In this document: one piece after another, positions 1 through 8,302 of the stretch
Position numbering within the stretch: the stretch's first letter is position 1
Layout: each line of letters starts with the position of its first letter
Source: Larix sibirica
Lineage: Eukaryota; Streptophyta; Pinopsida; Pinales; Pinaceae
Assembly: GCA_004151065.3 (NCBI GenBank)
Contig: NWUY0304406339.1
Span: 1 to 13,112, forward strand
DNA length: 13,112 nucleotides
Direction: 5' to 3'
Notes under the pieces: generated by a model
What the model was told of the DNA's origin: nothing
The model's input: the letters and a program-made list of their open reading frames with translations, nothing else
The model's database searches: none
Position numbers and translations under genes: made by a program

Positions 1-203
1 ATTTAGATTAAGCTTTAGCAATGAGTTGAGTTGACTGAGAAGTTAGGTAGGATAATTGATCTTCAAGTTTATTCCATCAGCTACTTGAGTGTTTATGCAT
101 AGATTTTGCTAATTTCCTTTGAAATGAAAGACCTACCTGGGTTGACAATTTATATAGCATTCTGTTTGTTAATTAGAATTGATTAGCATATAGAGTGACC
201 AAC
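1..203 (-). other. Unassigned tail after the RT fragment
   Basis: The minus strand continues in the same frame with stretches such as IVNPGRSFISKEISKIYA, but with about six stops, and I cannot align it with reverse transcriptase. It could be heavily decayed RT, sequence joined by an internal deletion from a later part of pol (a weak resemblance to an integrase segment was considered), or an unrelated insertion. No choice is supported from sequence alone. Confidence 0.35.
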
Positions 204-479
204 AAAATTAACATCCAATAGTTTCATGAGTTCCTCCTTGACAATATCTCATAGTGTAGGATTCATCCTTCATTGGGGTTGCCTACTTGGAATGCAATCT
301 TTTTTTATATAAATGTGATGTGTACAGAGATCTAAGTGTATACCCTTCATATCCCTATAATCCCATGCAAAATTTGTCTGTTCAGATCTCAGGACCTATA
401 ACAGCTGATCTTTTTGCAATGGTGACAGATTGGGATTTATATTTAAAGTTTTTCCATGATCAATTTCTATAGGAATACT
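204..479 (-). pseudogene. N-terminal fragment of reverse transcriptase, element A
   Basis: Continuing the protease frame, the minus strand reads LNINPNLSPLQKDQLL, a TAG at 396-398, then NFAWDYRDMKGIH, LCTHHIYIKKDC, RQPQ, a TGA, RMNPTL, another stop and DIVKEELMKLLDVNF. This is the start of a Ty3/gypsy reverse transcriptase: the FAW..DMKGI segment and the KEE..KLLD helix stand before the fingers domain. The catalytic YXDD region is not in the window. Similarity I can recognise stops at the Phe codon 204-206. The expected serine-tryptophan-valine segment does not follow. Confidence 0.82.
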
Positions 480-1400
480 CCCATGGACCACTATAGTTGG
501 AATTCCTTCTTCATCTTCAAGTTCATTTTTAGGATTGTCTTCTTTGTTGGCGTTTATTGCATTTTCTAGTGATTGATATGTAGGGTGGGAAACAGAGGGC
601 AGGTTGTTGATGAAACTAGAGATGAAATCGTCCTCTGTTTCATTATTAAAGGTCATATCTTTACCAATGGTAAGGACAATCTGGATGTTTTCATTTTCAA
701 TCTCAAAATCATCCCACGCGGTCTCTTCACAGATTGCACTAGGATTTGCTGGAGGATAAAGATTCATACTTTTCTTGATATCTCCATGGGAAATATTCAT
801 GTTTCCTATTCTGCATCTGATATACGCATCGACTGTAGCTAACCATGGTCTTGCCAAAATTAGGGGACGACCTTCTAGTCAAGATTTTGTTTGTAGAACA
901 AGAAAATCAATTGGGTATTCCCAGGAGTCTACTGAAATATTAACATCCTCTACTATCCCTTCTGGTTTAATGGTTTATATGTCTTATATTTCCAAAATAG
1001 GAGGAGTTGGTCTCAATTCTGTAAGGTCTAGTGTCTCTTGGGTTTCCTTTGTCATAATATTAATGGCTACACCGAGGTCTACTAAGGAATTAGGGAAGTT
1101 TTTGCTTTGGATTTGAACCATAATAGTTGGATTTCCAGGATCCTCATACTTAATAGGTGTAGTATTTCTTAAAATTAGATCAGACAACTTTCCTAAAACA
1201 TGAATGGTTGGAGGGTCCTTGGGTTTCCTATCGGGATTCTTAAGACACAGCTCCCTCACAATCTTGGGATAAATAAGTACATATTGGATTGCATGTAGCA
1301 AGGGTATTTTAACATATAGATTCTAGAGTTCTCCCAAACTTTTGAACTCTGATTGATGAGGTACCCTTGTTAACGCCAGCCTCTCCGGATATGGGGGAGT
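480..1400 (-). pseudogene. Broken aspartic protease region of element A
   Basis: The protease would cut the Gag-Pol polyprotein. The minus strand enters through PYPERL (1377-1394), a sequence typical of the linker before this protease, then LHAIQYVLIYPKIVRELC and a core with LVDLGVAINIMTKET. The catalytic Asp codon is at 1077-1079 (Asp-Leu-Gly-Val, where the family usually has Ala after Gly). After two TAA codons just past 984 the frame resumes as TIKPEGIVEDVNISVDSWEY, then LVLQTKS, a TGA, and LEGRPLILARPWLATVDAYI (the Gly of the usual LGRPW is Ala here). It continues through ISHGDIKKSMNLYPPA into an acidic linker. All pieces share one frame despite the stops. A frameshifted stretch at about 1495-1616 precedes it. 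Confidence 0.85.
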
Positions 1401-1422
1401 AACGACCTAATATTGGCTTGGA

Positions 1423-1512
1423 CTAGTAACAGGTTGAAATTGATTTTGGCTAGTAATAGTTTGAGATAAATTTGGATTAGTAAAAATATTGATATTGATT
1501 TGGATTAGTAAT
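1423..1512 (-). repeat. 27-bp degenerate tandem repeat in the gag-protease linker
   Basis: On the plus strand a core like TAGTAA(T/C), preceded by TTGG, recurs with the aligned octamer starting at 1423, 1450, 1477 and 1505. Spacings are 27, 27 and 28. On the minus strand the repeats encode a Thr/Asn/Gln/Ser/Pro-rich linker of nine residues per unit (for example TSQNQFQPV). The 28-base step coincides with a change of the best reading frame, so a one-base insertion probably sits at about 1484-1500. Confidence 0.6.
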
Positions 1513-1607
1513 AGCTTTTGTTATTGGAATATTTACAGTTATATCGAGATCTGTTTCCTCTTCTTGTTGATGCTCTTTGTTAGGAGATAAAGGTTATTCT
1601 TCTCAAA

Positions 1608-3653
1608 TTATTGGTGAATTTTTAGATTGGATAATCCTTCCAACCTCAAGTGAACATTATTATATCCCATAGGACCAATGGTGTAGGCTGGAAAGATAGG
1701 AATTTCAATTTGTTGAACTTCCTTATTATTCGGGTTGGGATTTGGATCTGCAGGCAGTTGAGGGTTTGCAGAGGTATTCATTTGAGTGTTCATAGGAATA
1801 TTCATTGGGAATTGCAGCTGAGGTTGAGCAAGGAATGGGGATGGTAATTGTTGAGGTGGTTGAGGTTGCATCCCATGGTATTGTTGCATAGGAAAGGGAG
1901 GGTTTCACCAATTTTGAGTCCAAGCTTAATTTTTAATTGGTTGTGGTGGCCACGATGCCCAAGGAGAAGGAAATTGGGAGTGCTGTGTATTTTTCCAGGG
2001 GTGAGCATGAAATTGTGACTATTGAGATGCATATTGACCTTGTAAATTTGAGGGAACATGTTTATTTTTCCAAGTATTACAAAATAATGGATCTTGATTC
2101 ACACTTGGGGGTCAATTTTGCCATGGATTCTTCTGTCTCAAAAAATATGCAAGTTCAGCTTCCTCAATGGTGTTCTGGTGTGTTGCTTTCAGTCCTGGAA
2201 ATGAAGGACATGACTTCATCGGGTGGTACTTATCACATACTGCACATAATTCCACAACCTTAAGTGGACATTCCTTCACCAAGTGTTTTTTACTACATCA
2301 TGGGCAGGAAACAGCTAATGTTTTATCTTCCTCAAATTGTCTTTGTTTTGTTTGAAACACATCAAGCTGAGAAGACAAGGTCCCAAGAATATATGTTTTG
2401 AAGTCTTCCAGTAGGATTCCTATTTATGTTCAGGTTACCCCACTATTGGTTGACTTGGCCACCCTAGTAGGAAGATATCTAACTCCTGCCTTGTTTCGAG
2501 AAGACCCTCGAGAGCATCTCCTACACAAGTCACAAACAGTCTCATATATTTCCTTGGAAATGTCTCCCTTTCCCATCACATTCAACATGTCAAGCCACTC
2601 ATCCTACATCCCTCGGATTAGAATTGTATTCAAGATTTCATTTTCTAATGTAGAATGTCGAGATCTCTGTAGACTGTATTGAAAACGCTCTACATAGTCT
2701 TCCAAATTCTCATCTTCTTTCTGAGTCACCTTGAAAATTTGTTCTCTGGGGTCTCGGGATCTGCAATATTCTTGATATTTTCTGAGAAATTCGTTCTTAA
2801 TTTCATCCCAATTCATTATAGATCCACTACCCAATCCCATGAACCATCTCAAGGCCGCTCCCTTAAAGGTGTCCAGAAACAATTTGAGTTTCTGCAAATC
2901 AGTAGTATAATCGTATTTTCTGCATAACACATCAAACTCGAATAGAAAGGTGTTTGGACCCTCAGTGGTTATCCCATGGAAATTTGGGAGGGAAATCAAT
3001 GATATAGATTTCATTGGTGCCACCCATGGAGTATCAGCAATGGGGAATTGGATAGTAGATGTAGTAGCAGCCATTGTTCGTGGATTTGTGTCTTCCCACA
3101 ATTTCCAATATCCCTTGGGGATCCCAAAATCAGTAGGAACCCGTTCAAAAGGAATATATTCCTCCATCTTTGATGTAGAGGTTTTGACATCACTTCCTTG
3201 GTCCAGAGGGGCAAATTCAGGAATTATTAAACTATGATGCTCAGTTGTATCCCCCTCTATCTCCTTGTTCCCTTCAAGTGGCATGAGAGGTCTTGGCTCT
3301 ATTGGTGGTGAATGGGGATCGGGTCCTGTTATTATAACTGGCGAGGTTGACCCCTTTTGTGGACTATGATCCACTGGCTCACTTCGTTGTCTTGGGAGAT
3401 CATGCAACTCACATTCTATAGTATCATATGATACCTATTGTGTGGAGTTTCAGTGACTAGGACCTGTTTGAGGAACTACGGTGTGACGTGATGTGGATTA
3501 TGATTCAGCCTTCTCAATGATGTCTTGAATGTATTTTTTCACCCCTGGTCCTTATGTTCCCCTCCACCTGCAGTTTTATTAGTGTATGGTGGTATACCTC
3601 TACCTCTAGGATTGGTTCCTCTATTTATTCATTCTATGTGCTACTCTACTCAT
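1608..3653 (-). pseudogene. gag: Broken gag of element A (capsid and nucleocapsid)
   Basis: Gag would build the virus-like particle. The N-terminal part near 3550-3620 reads RGRGIPPYTNKTAGGG in a neighbouring frame and joins the main frame after a frameshift near 3533-3546. The longest open stretch (2607-3407, beginning at a non-ATG codon) carries the capsid core at about 2607-2951, with NTFLFEFDVLCRKYDY, KLKLF, AALRWFMGLG and EDYVERFQYSLQRS, recognisable as the plant retrotransposon gag domain. After a TAG at 2604-2606 the same frame continues through DEWLDMLNVMGKGDIS, two zinc knuckles and a Pro/Gln/Asn-rich tail ending near 1608. Further in-frame stops occur between 2604 and 1890, including one inside the first knuckle, and the frame changes again near 1620-1640. 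Possible starts are ATG at 3653 or 3632. The family match is confident; the exact ends are not. Confidence 0.88.
2208..2306 (-). other. Two zinc knuckles of gag, CX2CX3HX4C spacing
   Basis: Within the gag frame the minus strand gives two cysteine-histidine motifs about 20 codons apart. The first (2268-2306) has a TGA stop between its first and second cysteines; the second (2208-2246) reads CAVCDKYHPMKSC. Both have three residues, not the usual four, between the second Cys and the His. Such knuckles bind retroelement RNA during packaging. Because both copies share the shorter spacing it is probably a property of this gag family and not decay. Confidence 0.75.
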
Positions 3654-3843
3654 AAAACCAATAAAAGAAAACTTCAGTTCAGGTGAGACAAGAGTCTACC
3701 ACGGATGATCCTCTCAAAAGGAATCGATGATAGAAGTGTAGGTTCTTACCTCCCATATTTATATCTCGAATATCAGTAGAACCAAATATTATGCATCTAT
3801 GGAAAGAAAACAACACAAAATGTAAATTCATACCTTTGTAGCC

Positions 3844-3861
3844 TCCCTAGCAACGACACCA
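3844..3861 (-). promoter_or_regulatory. Primer-binding site of element A, tRNA-Asp-like
   Basis: The minus strand reads TGGTGTCGTTGCTAGGGA just inside the LTR, after three T residues. It agrees at 14 of 18 positions with the complement of the plant tRNA-Asp(GTC) 3' end as I recall it. All four differences are C-to-T or G-to-A transitions at CG or CHG positions. This site would prime minus-strand DNA synthesis. About 190 bp of leader (3654-3843) separate it from the first gag-like codons; I see no other signal in that leader. Confidence 0.75.
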
Positions 3862-3864
3862 AAA

Positions 3865-5348
3865 TGTTGGTGTTAATTAAGGCCTTTTAATAAAACCAAA
3901 CCAGCATGCACATTAATTATCAATCTAGGATCGTAAAACTTTCAAGGCTACATGCCCAATATATGCAGATACAAATTCATCCCTAATAATGTAAGGAGAC
4001 CTAGATGCAAATGTAACTAATGAGTCAAGATAGCACACAATCCATTAATCCTAAGAAATATTCCTCTAAGATCTAACAAAAATCCAATTATATCCCACTC
4101 TACTCAAAGAGAAAGAAACACACCAATTCTTAAAATAATCAGTTCATGAACCTACTCTGCTAAAATAAATCTATAAAACTACTTATATTTCACTCATCCA
4201 CACAATTCAATAAGAACTTCAATAATTCCAGAACAACTTCTACTCAGAAACAATACTATGACGTGTTAAAATAAAACCCAACTTCTTATCTTGCAAGTAA
4301 CAAGACTATCAAGGAAAAGGTAACAACTATGACTTGATTTGGATCATAAAACCATGGACTACCAATTCATTCATATTAATAATTACTCTGTTTAAAGCAA
4401 TCATAAACGCATATTAAGTAACGGTAATCCAAATTCAATCCAACAACTAACTAATTCCAAAATCTTGTAACAACACTTTTGAATAAATTATACACTCAAC
4501 AAAAATCAATGAAACACACTACAAACTTGCTAACTATGAAATCTACAAACTATATCATGCATCTCATGGTCAGTGAAGGGGGCCCTTCCTTCTCTAACCA
4601 GAGTTGTGACACACAATTAAAGACTCTGAAGATCAAAAGAGCATTATTAAAAATAAAGGATCGATACAAGTTACAACAGTATGTAAATCAATACTCTTTT
4701 CTCTCCAAGTCCCAATTCGCCCTCTTTCTAGCCCCAGTAACAGCATAGCACATCCCCTTTTATCCCCTTTGAGTAATAGCTCCCCGACTTGGAATAGTTG
4801 AAGAGAATCTCAAGGATTTTCATTCAACTCTATATTCTATATCTGTTACTCGCTTTTACTTATTGTTACAAATTTTGTTTCACAACAAATTATACAAGAT
4901 AACGATCCATCTAAAAATATATTCAAAGGTTGATACTCCTGAATCCTTGAGTAACAGATCGCTGCCCTATTGGCATTCTGAATATTTGCACTTAAGCATC
5001 GGTTGAAGACCAAATGATTAAGTGCCAAAAGAGGGAAACCAACTCGTATCATGAGTAACAGTGGCATATTTTGGACCAATAAAGAAGTAACAACATCCTC
5101 TATTCCCTCCATGATCATGTTTGCACAAGATATTGAATAACACGATTAGTAGGCTAAACCCAAGCACAAAACCACCTTAAATGTTTAAATTATAACTTAA
5201 AAAAACATGATATTCAAAGAGGCTATACCTATGGTCTAACACTTGAATTAAGGGTTAAATGATATAAAAAAGGAACTGGGACTAGCTCGAATGTATTTAA
5301 AACGGGGTAAATGAGTGGTAAAAAAGGTGACAATTTACAGGCCCAACA
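3865..5348 (-). repeat. 5' LTR of element A (about 1.48 kb)
   Basis: On the minus strand the segment starts TGTTGGGCC at 5348 and ends ACACCAACA at 3865, giving the usual TG...CA ends with TGTTGG/CCAACA inverted termini. The inner border lies three bases from the primer-binding site. The outer border falls exactly where a copia-type gag frame is interrupted, so both ends have independent support. Inside, the motif GAGTAACAG or a near copy recurs between about 4736 and 5090 in both orientations. A possible TATA-like stretch, GATAAAAG on the minus strand at about 4757-4764, follows a direct repeat of AAAGGGGAT. If that is the promoter, U3 is about 580 bp and R-U5 about 900 bp; this division is inference. 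No second copy of this LTR is in the window. Confidence 0.82.
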
Positions 5349-5862
5349 CTTTCCAAAAGTTTTCTCTTATTCTACAATTTTCTCCACCAAAGTGTGAAAT
5401 TTGAAGGTCTTCAATTGACCACTAGTTTGAAGTGATTCAAAATAGTGGGAATATGTGGGTTCGAGGACCCTGACGAAGGAAGTGAAAAAAATGTCTACCT
5501 TCACTCCAAAAGCATCAATTTCATGCATAATAGCTTTATTTTTATGCTAAATCCATGGGATCATTATCCTTCAACTCTAAGTTGAAGAGCTTCAACAACA
5601 ATTGAAAGAGCTCCAATTTTGAGTGTGAGTCATACAAATCCTTCAATTTCTTCAAACACCATATGATTTCTTATTTGTGAGTCTTCCATATTGCAAGATC
5701 TTTGCGTGTTCTACATTATGTAGGTTCAACACCATTCTCTCCTTCACAAATGCAATCCCACAGATCATTGAATATGAGTGTATGGTTAATCTTCCTTGAC
5801 CATTCTGGATAGTTCTCTTTTCCATTGAGAACCACTCCAACAATTGAGACAAGAGAATGCAT
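5349..5862 (-). pseudogene. gag: Broken Ty1/copia-type gag, cut by element A
   Basis: From an ATG at 5860-5862 the minus strand reads SIVGVVLNGKENYPEWSRKI, then TLIFNDLWDCICEGENG. This is the N-terminal signature of copia-type gag polypeptides (UBN2-like). A TAA at 5716-5718 and a second stop shortly after follow, with what looks like a deletion of part of the conserved middle. The frame resumes as LKKLKDLYDSHSKLELFQLL and NLELKDNDPMDLA. A one-base frameshift near 5537-5546 leads to HEIDAFGVKVDI, then PTYSHYFESLQTSGQLKTF and VEKIVE, a stop, and EKTFGK. The last recognisable codon abuts the LTR of element A at 5349, so the rest of this gene should lie left of the window beyond element A. A longer open frame at 5652-5852 on the same strand is only an out-of-frame shadow. 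Confidence 0.85.
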
Positions 5863-6977
5863 CTTTATAAACAATGCCAAATACACAACTAAATAATTTC
5901 AAGGGTGAAATAACCAAGGAAATGCATAAACAAAATTCTTCACCAATTGATTTATTTCAAAACTGAGAAATGCCTTGTCAGAGACATGGTGGATAAATCA
6001 CTAGGGAAATGTTGTGCATTGGAGCTCCATCATAGTACAAAACAAAATCAATTATTTAAATGCTTCCATCAGTCAATCAAATGCTGGAGATAATGGGTAA
6101 GAGCATGGGGATGTATAATGACTCAAAACCTCAATGCAATCACCTAGAAAAATCCCACTTCTCTTCTATAGGTCCAATGGTCTTAGAAGGTAAATAACAC
6201 ACCAAATTCAAGGAACCCATAATAGAAATTTAGCTAACAGCTTGTAACAGTTATCTCACTGATGGTTCGCTATTTTGTTCGTTTTTGACACCATATGAAG
6301 CCTAGATTGACTACCATTTTGTTCTGCTTCTTTCCTTTCATGTCTATTGTTAATTATTGTATATTTCATTTTCACTTTGTTCATGTGTTTTAATAAAATT
6401 TGTCTGAATGGTTTATATTGCAGATCTACGTTCTTCATTTCTTGTGTATTCCAATTAAAAGTTGTTAATACATTTGCTTCTGCATTTCAAAATTATTCGT
6501 ATATATTTTTATCTCTATGATTGTGAAGTATTGTGTGTTCTAGGTTGACATTGTTACACAGTGCATTTATGTGAATATAATTCTATGCATCTAAATTAAT
6601 AATCTTGTGTTGTATTTTCGATTAAATTACTTAACGTTGGATTTTAAATAATTAGCTTTCGAATCATATAAGAGTAGTGTTGTAAATATTCAAAAGGGAT
6701 TATATCTATACATATACCTGCACATGCTCTTTGAGTCATAAAAAAGATAAATTTATGTGATTAATGAATTAGGATAGCCTAAGTTAAATTTGATTTGTCA
6801 ATGTACTTAGAATCGAATTAAATGTAAAGGCAATCTGTGTGATTAATGATTAGTTGTTAAGCTGGTACGTTTGGTTTGATTTGAGTTGTTATATAGGATT
6901 TCATTTTGTTTCCAGCCTTTTTAAATACATAAACTGTTAATTGTAAACTTAGGAATTTTTCTTGCACTTAAAATATT
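5863..6977. other. Leader of the copia remnant and anonymous AT-rich sequence
   Basis: Directly upstream (minus strand) of the copia gag start there should be leader, primer site and 5' LTR of that element. The only hint of a primer site is GGAGCTCCATCATAGTAC at 6021-6038, whose reverse complement faintly recalls a tRNA-iMet-type site with extra bases; confidence in that is low. I cannot mark an LTR. From about 6250 the plus strand becomes T-rich with no open frame. GTGATTAATGA occurs twice about 80 bp apart near 6757 and 6838. No gene is visible. Confidence 0.4.
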
Positions 6978-7452
6978 TGTATGTGATATCTTCATAGCTT
7001 TTCCATAGATAGGTTGTAGTTTCAAAGTGCTTTACATTTTATTAATTTAGTTTTTCATAAATCAATAGAGATAGATTCAGTTTGATCATTGTTTTTTTTA
7101 GATCATAGCATATCTTCCTATTGATAGGATTAATTTCGTTTATGTTTCTATAATACATTAGATCATATATTTTATTAATACATTTTTTCATTAAATAGTA
7201 TTTACTTTGAGTTTGTTTTTTTATATGATTTTATAAAATAGTTTTATGTTTTCTCATGTTATTTCTCGTACTAATTTCTGAACTTGGATTTTAAGCATTT
7301 AGTTATTTTTTTTTCTTTTTCAAATCATCATATTAGCTAGTTTGCACTAAGTAGGTTTTGATTCTGCATTTATTTTACTTGCACCTCTAAGTTTATAAAC
7401 TCTTGGATTAACAATTTAATGTTGAATTACTAAGAATATATTTAGCTTGACA
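6978..7452 (+). repeat. Left (5') LTR of element B
   Basis: Similarity to the right copy begins between about 6972 and 6982 (candidate starts TGTATGTG at 6978 or TGTGATATC at 6982) and ends at GACA, 7449-7452. The block 7001-7106 matches the right copy with a single difference, while the remainder shows clearly more substitutions and small indels, including a loss of about 20 bp in the right copy opposite a T-rich run near 7304-7325. The sequence is very T-rich on the plus strand and has no open frame. Confidence 0.68.
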
Positions 7453-7456
7453 TTTT

Positions 7457-7474
7457 TAGCGTTGTTTTCGGGGA
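7457..7474 (+). promoter_or_regulatory. Degenerate primer-binding site of element B
   Basis: TAGCGTTGTTTTCGGGGA lies four bases after the end of the left LTR and is followed by GGTGCTAAAGGG. It agrees with the recalled tRNA-Asp complement at 13 of 18 positions. Element A has the same type of site at the same distance from its LTR, which supports the assignment although each site is decayed on its own. Confidence 0.55.
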
Positions 7475-7681
7475 GGTGCTAAAGGGATTGGAGCAGTAGT
7501 GGTTTGAGTCTTTAATTTTTATTTATGTTCAATTTGTTTTCTTTTGGTTTGAATTATGGAAAGGACTAACTCTTGTGAATGGATAACTTGGTGAATCTTA
7601 GTAACATGAAGGGTTTGAGTACATGATTGGTTTGCTTGAATTTACAATTATTTTTTATTTAATTTCTTTTGATTAAAATAA

Positions 7682-8302
7682 ATAAAAAAAACCACTTTTG
7701 GTGTTGCAAGAACCTCATTCCCTAACCCATGTGCAAGACAAAATTCATTCATTAACAAGAATGATCAAGAATCTGTTGAGCAAAGAATGTTGCTCCACAA
7801 AATTTCTCAGATCCTAGCAGTAGCTAGGGACATCTCTGCATTACAAGAGGAGAGAATCTTGATATATTTTAGAAATATACTTGCACTCCATGAAGTAATA
7901 GAAGGCCAAAAATTCCATGAGAAACAAGGAGAAGGTGATCCAGAAGAGATTGATTTGGCATGGAACACACCTGGTGGAGAAATTGAGGAATTTCTTCCAT
8001 GCACGTCACCAAATTATGTATGCATTCAAAAGACCAACCATCAAACAATATAATATCTTCACGACATGGAAAAGGAAGACATACAAAGAAGTGTTGATAA
8101 GCAAGGGAACCAAGGATATACTGACTACATTGAAGTATGGTTCCAGGAAACTATTAGGCCACAACACTCTCTTCTTCATAAATTCTTGACGTCATATCCA
8201 TCGAAGCAGTTGGTTCCTCATGTTCTAGTACTTATTCAAGTATATTATTCAAGCCTAAATGTGAGTATATTTATAACTTTGTTACGCACATGGATCCATT
8301 AA
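7682..8302 (+). pseudogene. Unrecognised broken reading frame inside element B
   Basis: The frame is open from 7682 to 8050, stops at a TAA (8051-8053), and reopens to a TAA at about 8300-8302. The first ATG is at 7787. The upper part is charged and partly helical in appearance (ISQILAVARDISALQEERIL, then a Glu/Gly-rich stretch GEGDPEEIDLAWNTPGGEIE). The lower part reads MEKEDIQRSVDKQG and YTDYIEVWFQETIRPQHSLL. I do not recognise a family; no Cys-His knuckle, protease or polymerase motif is present. Its place, about 210 bp after the primer site, is where gag would sit, so a divergent gag remnant is one guess. A captured host fragment is another, since GTGAGT at 8261-8266 could be an old splice donor. 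A chance open frame cannot be excluded. Confidence 0.4.

Larger units (their letters stand above)
1..5348 (-). mobile_element. Element A: decayed Ty3/gypsy LTR retrotransposon, 5' half
   Basis: Read on the minus strand the order is LTR, primer-binding site, short leader, gag, zinc knuckles, protease, start of reverse transcriptase. This is the standard plant Ty3/gypsy order up to the window edge. The gag-pol remnants from about 3540 down to 204 lie almost entirely in one minus-strand frame (first codon base at positions 2 mod 3), which points to a single gag-pol polyprotein now broken by numerous stops and at least three frameshifts. RNase H, integrase, the polypurine tract and the 3' LTR are absent and would lie left of position 1 if they survive. 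A tRNA-Asp-like primer site and a long LTR are features known from Athila/Tat-type non-chromovirus elements; lineage assignment is inference. No autonomous activity is possible from this copy. Confidence 0.9.

Noticed and set aside
396-1301. Open frames on the plus strand at 573-842 and 775-1116
   Set aside because: They are the complement of the element A protease and linker region. The minus-strand translation matches a known family and the plus-strand one matches nothing.
1650-2263. Open frames at 1650-1847 (+), 1937-2263 (+), 1726-1923 (-) and 1802-2059 (-)
   Set aside because: These are shadows of the gag tail. The real minus-strand frame carries the zinc knuckles and the Pro/Gln-rich tail with stops.
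4479-5118. Open frames at 4479-4748 (+) and 4846-5118 (-)
   Set aside because: Both lie inside the element A LTR and show no domain or protein-like composition.
5652-5852. Minus-strand open frame beginning MSQLLEWFSMEK
   Set aside because: It is out of frame with the copia gag signature that starts at 5862 on the same strand.
6412-6423. TTTATATTGCAG as a splice acceptor of a plus-strand gene
   Set aside because: T-rich plant DNA produces such sites often; there is no exon-like frame on either side.
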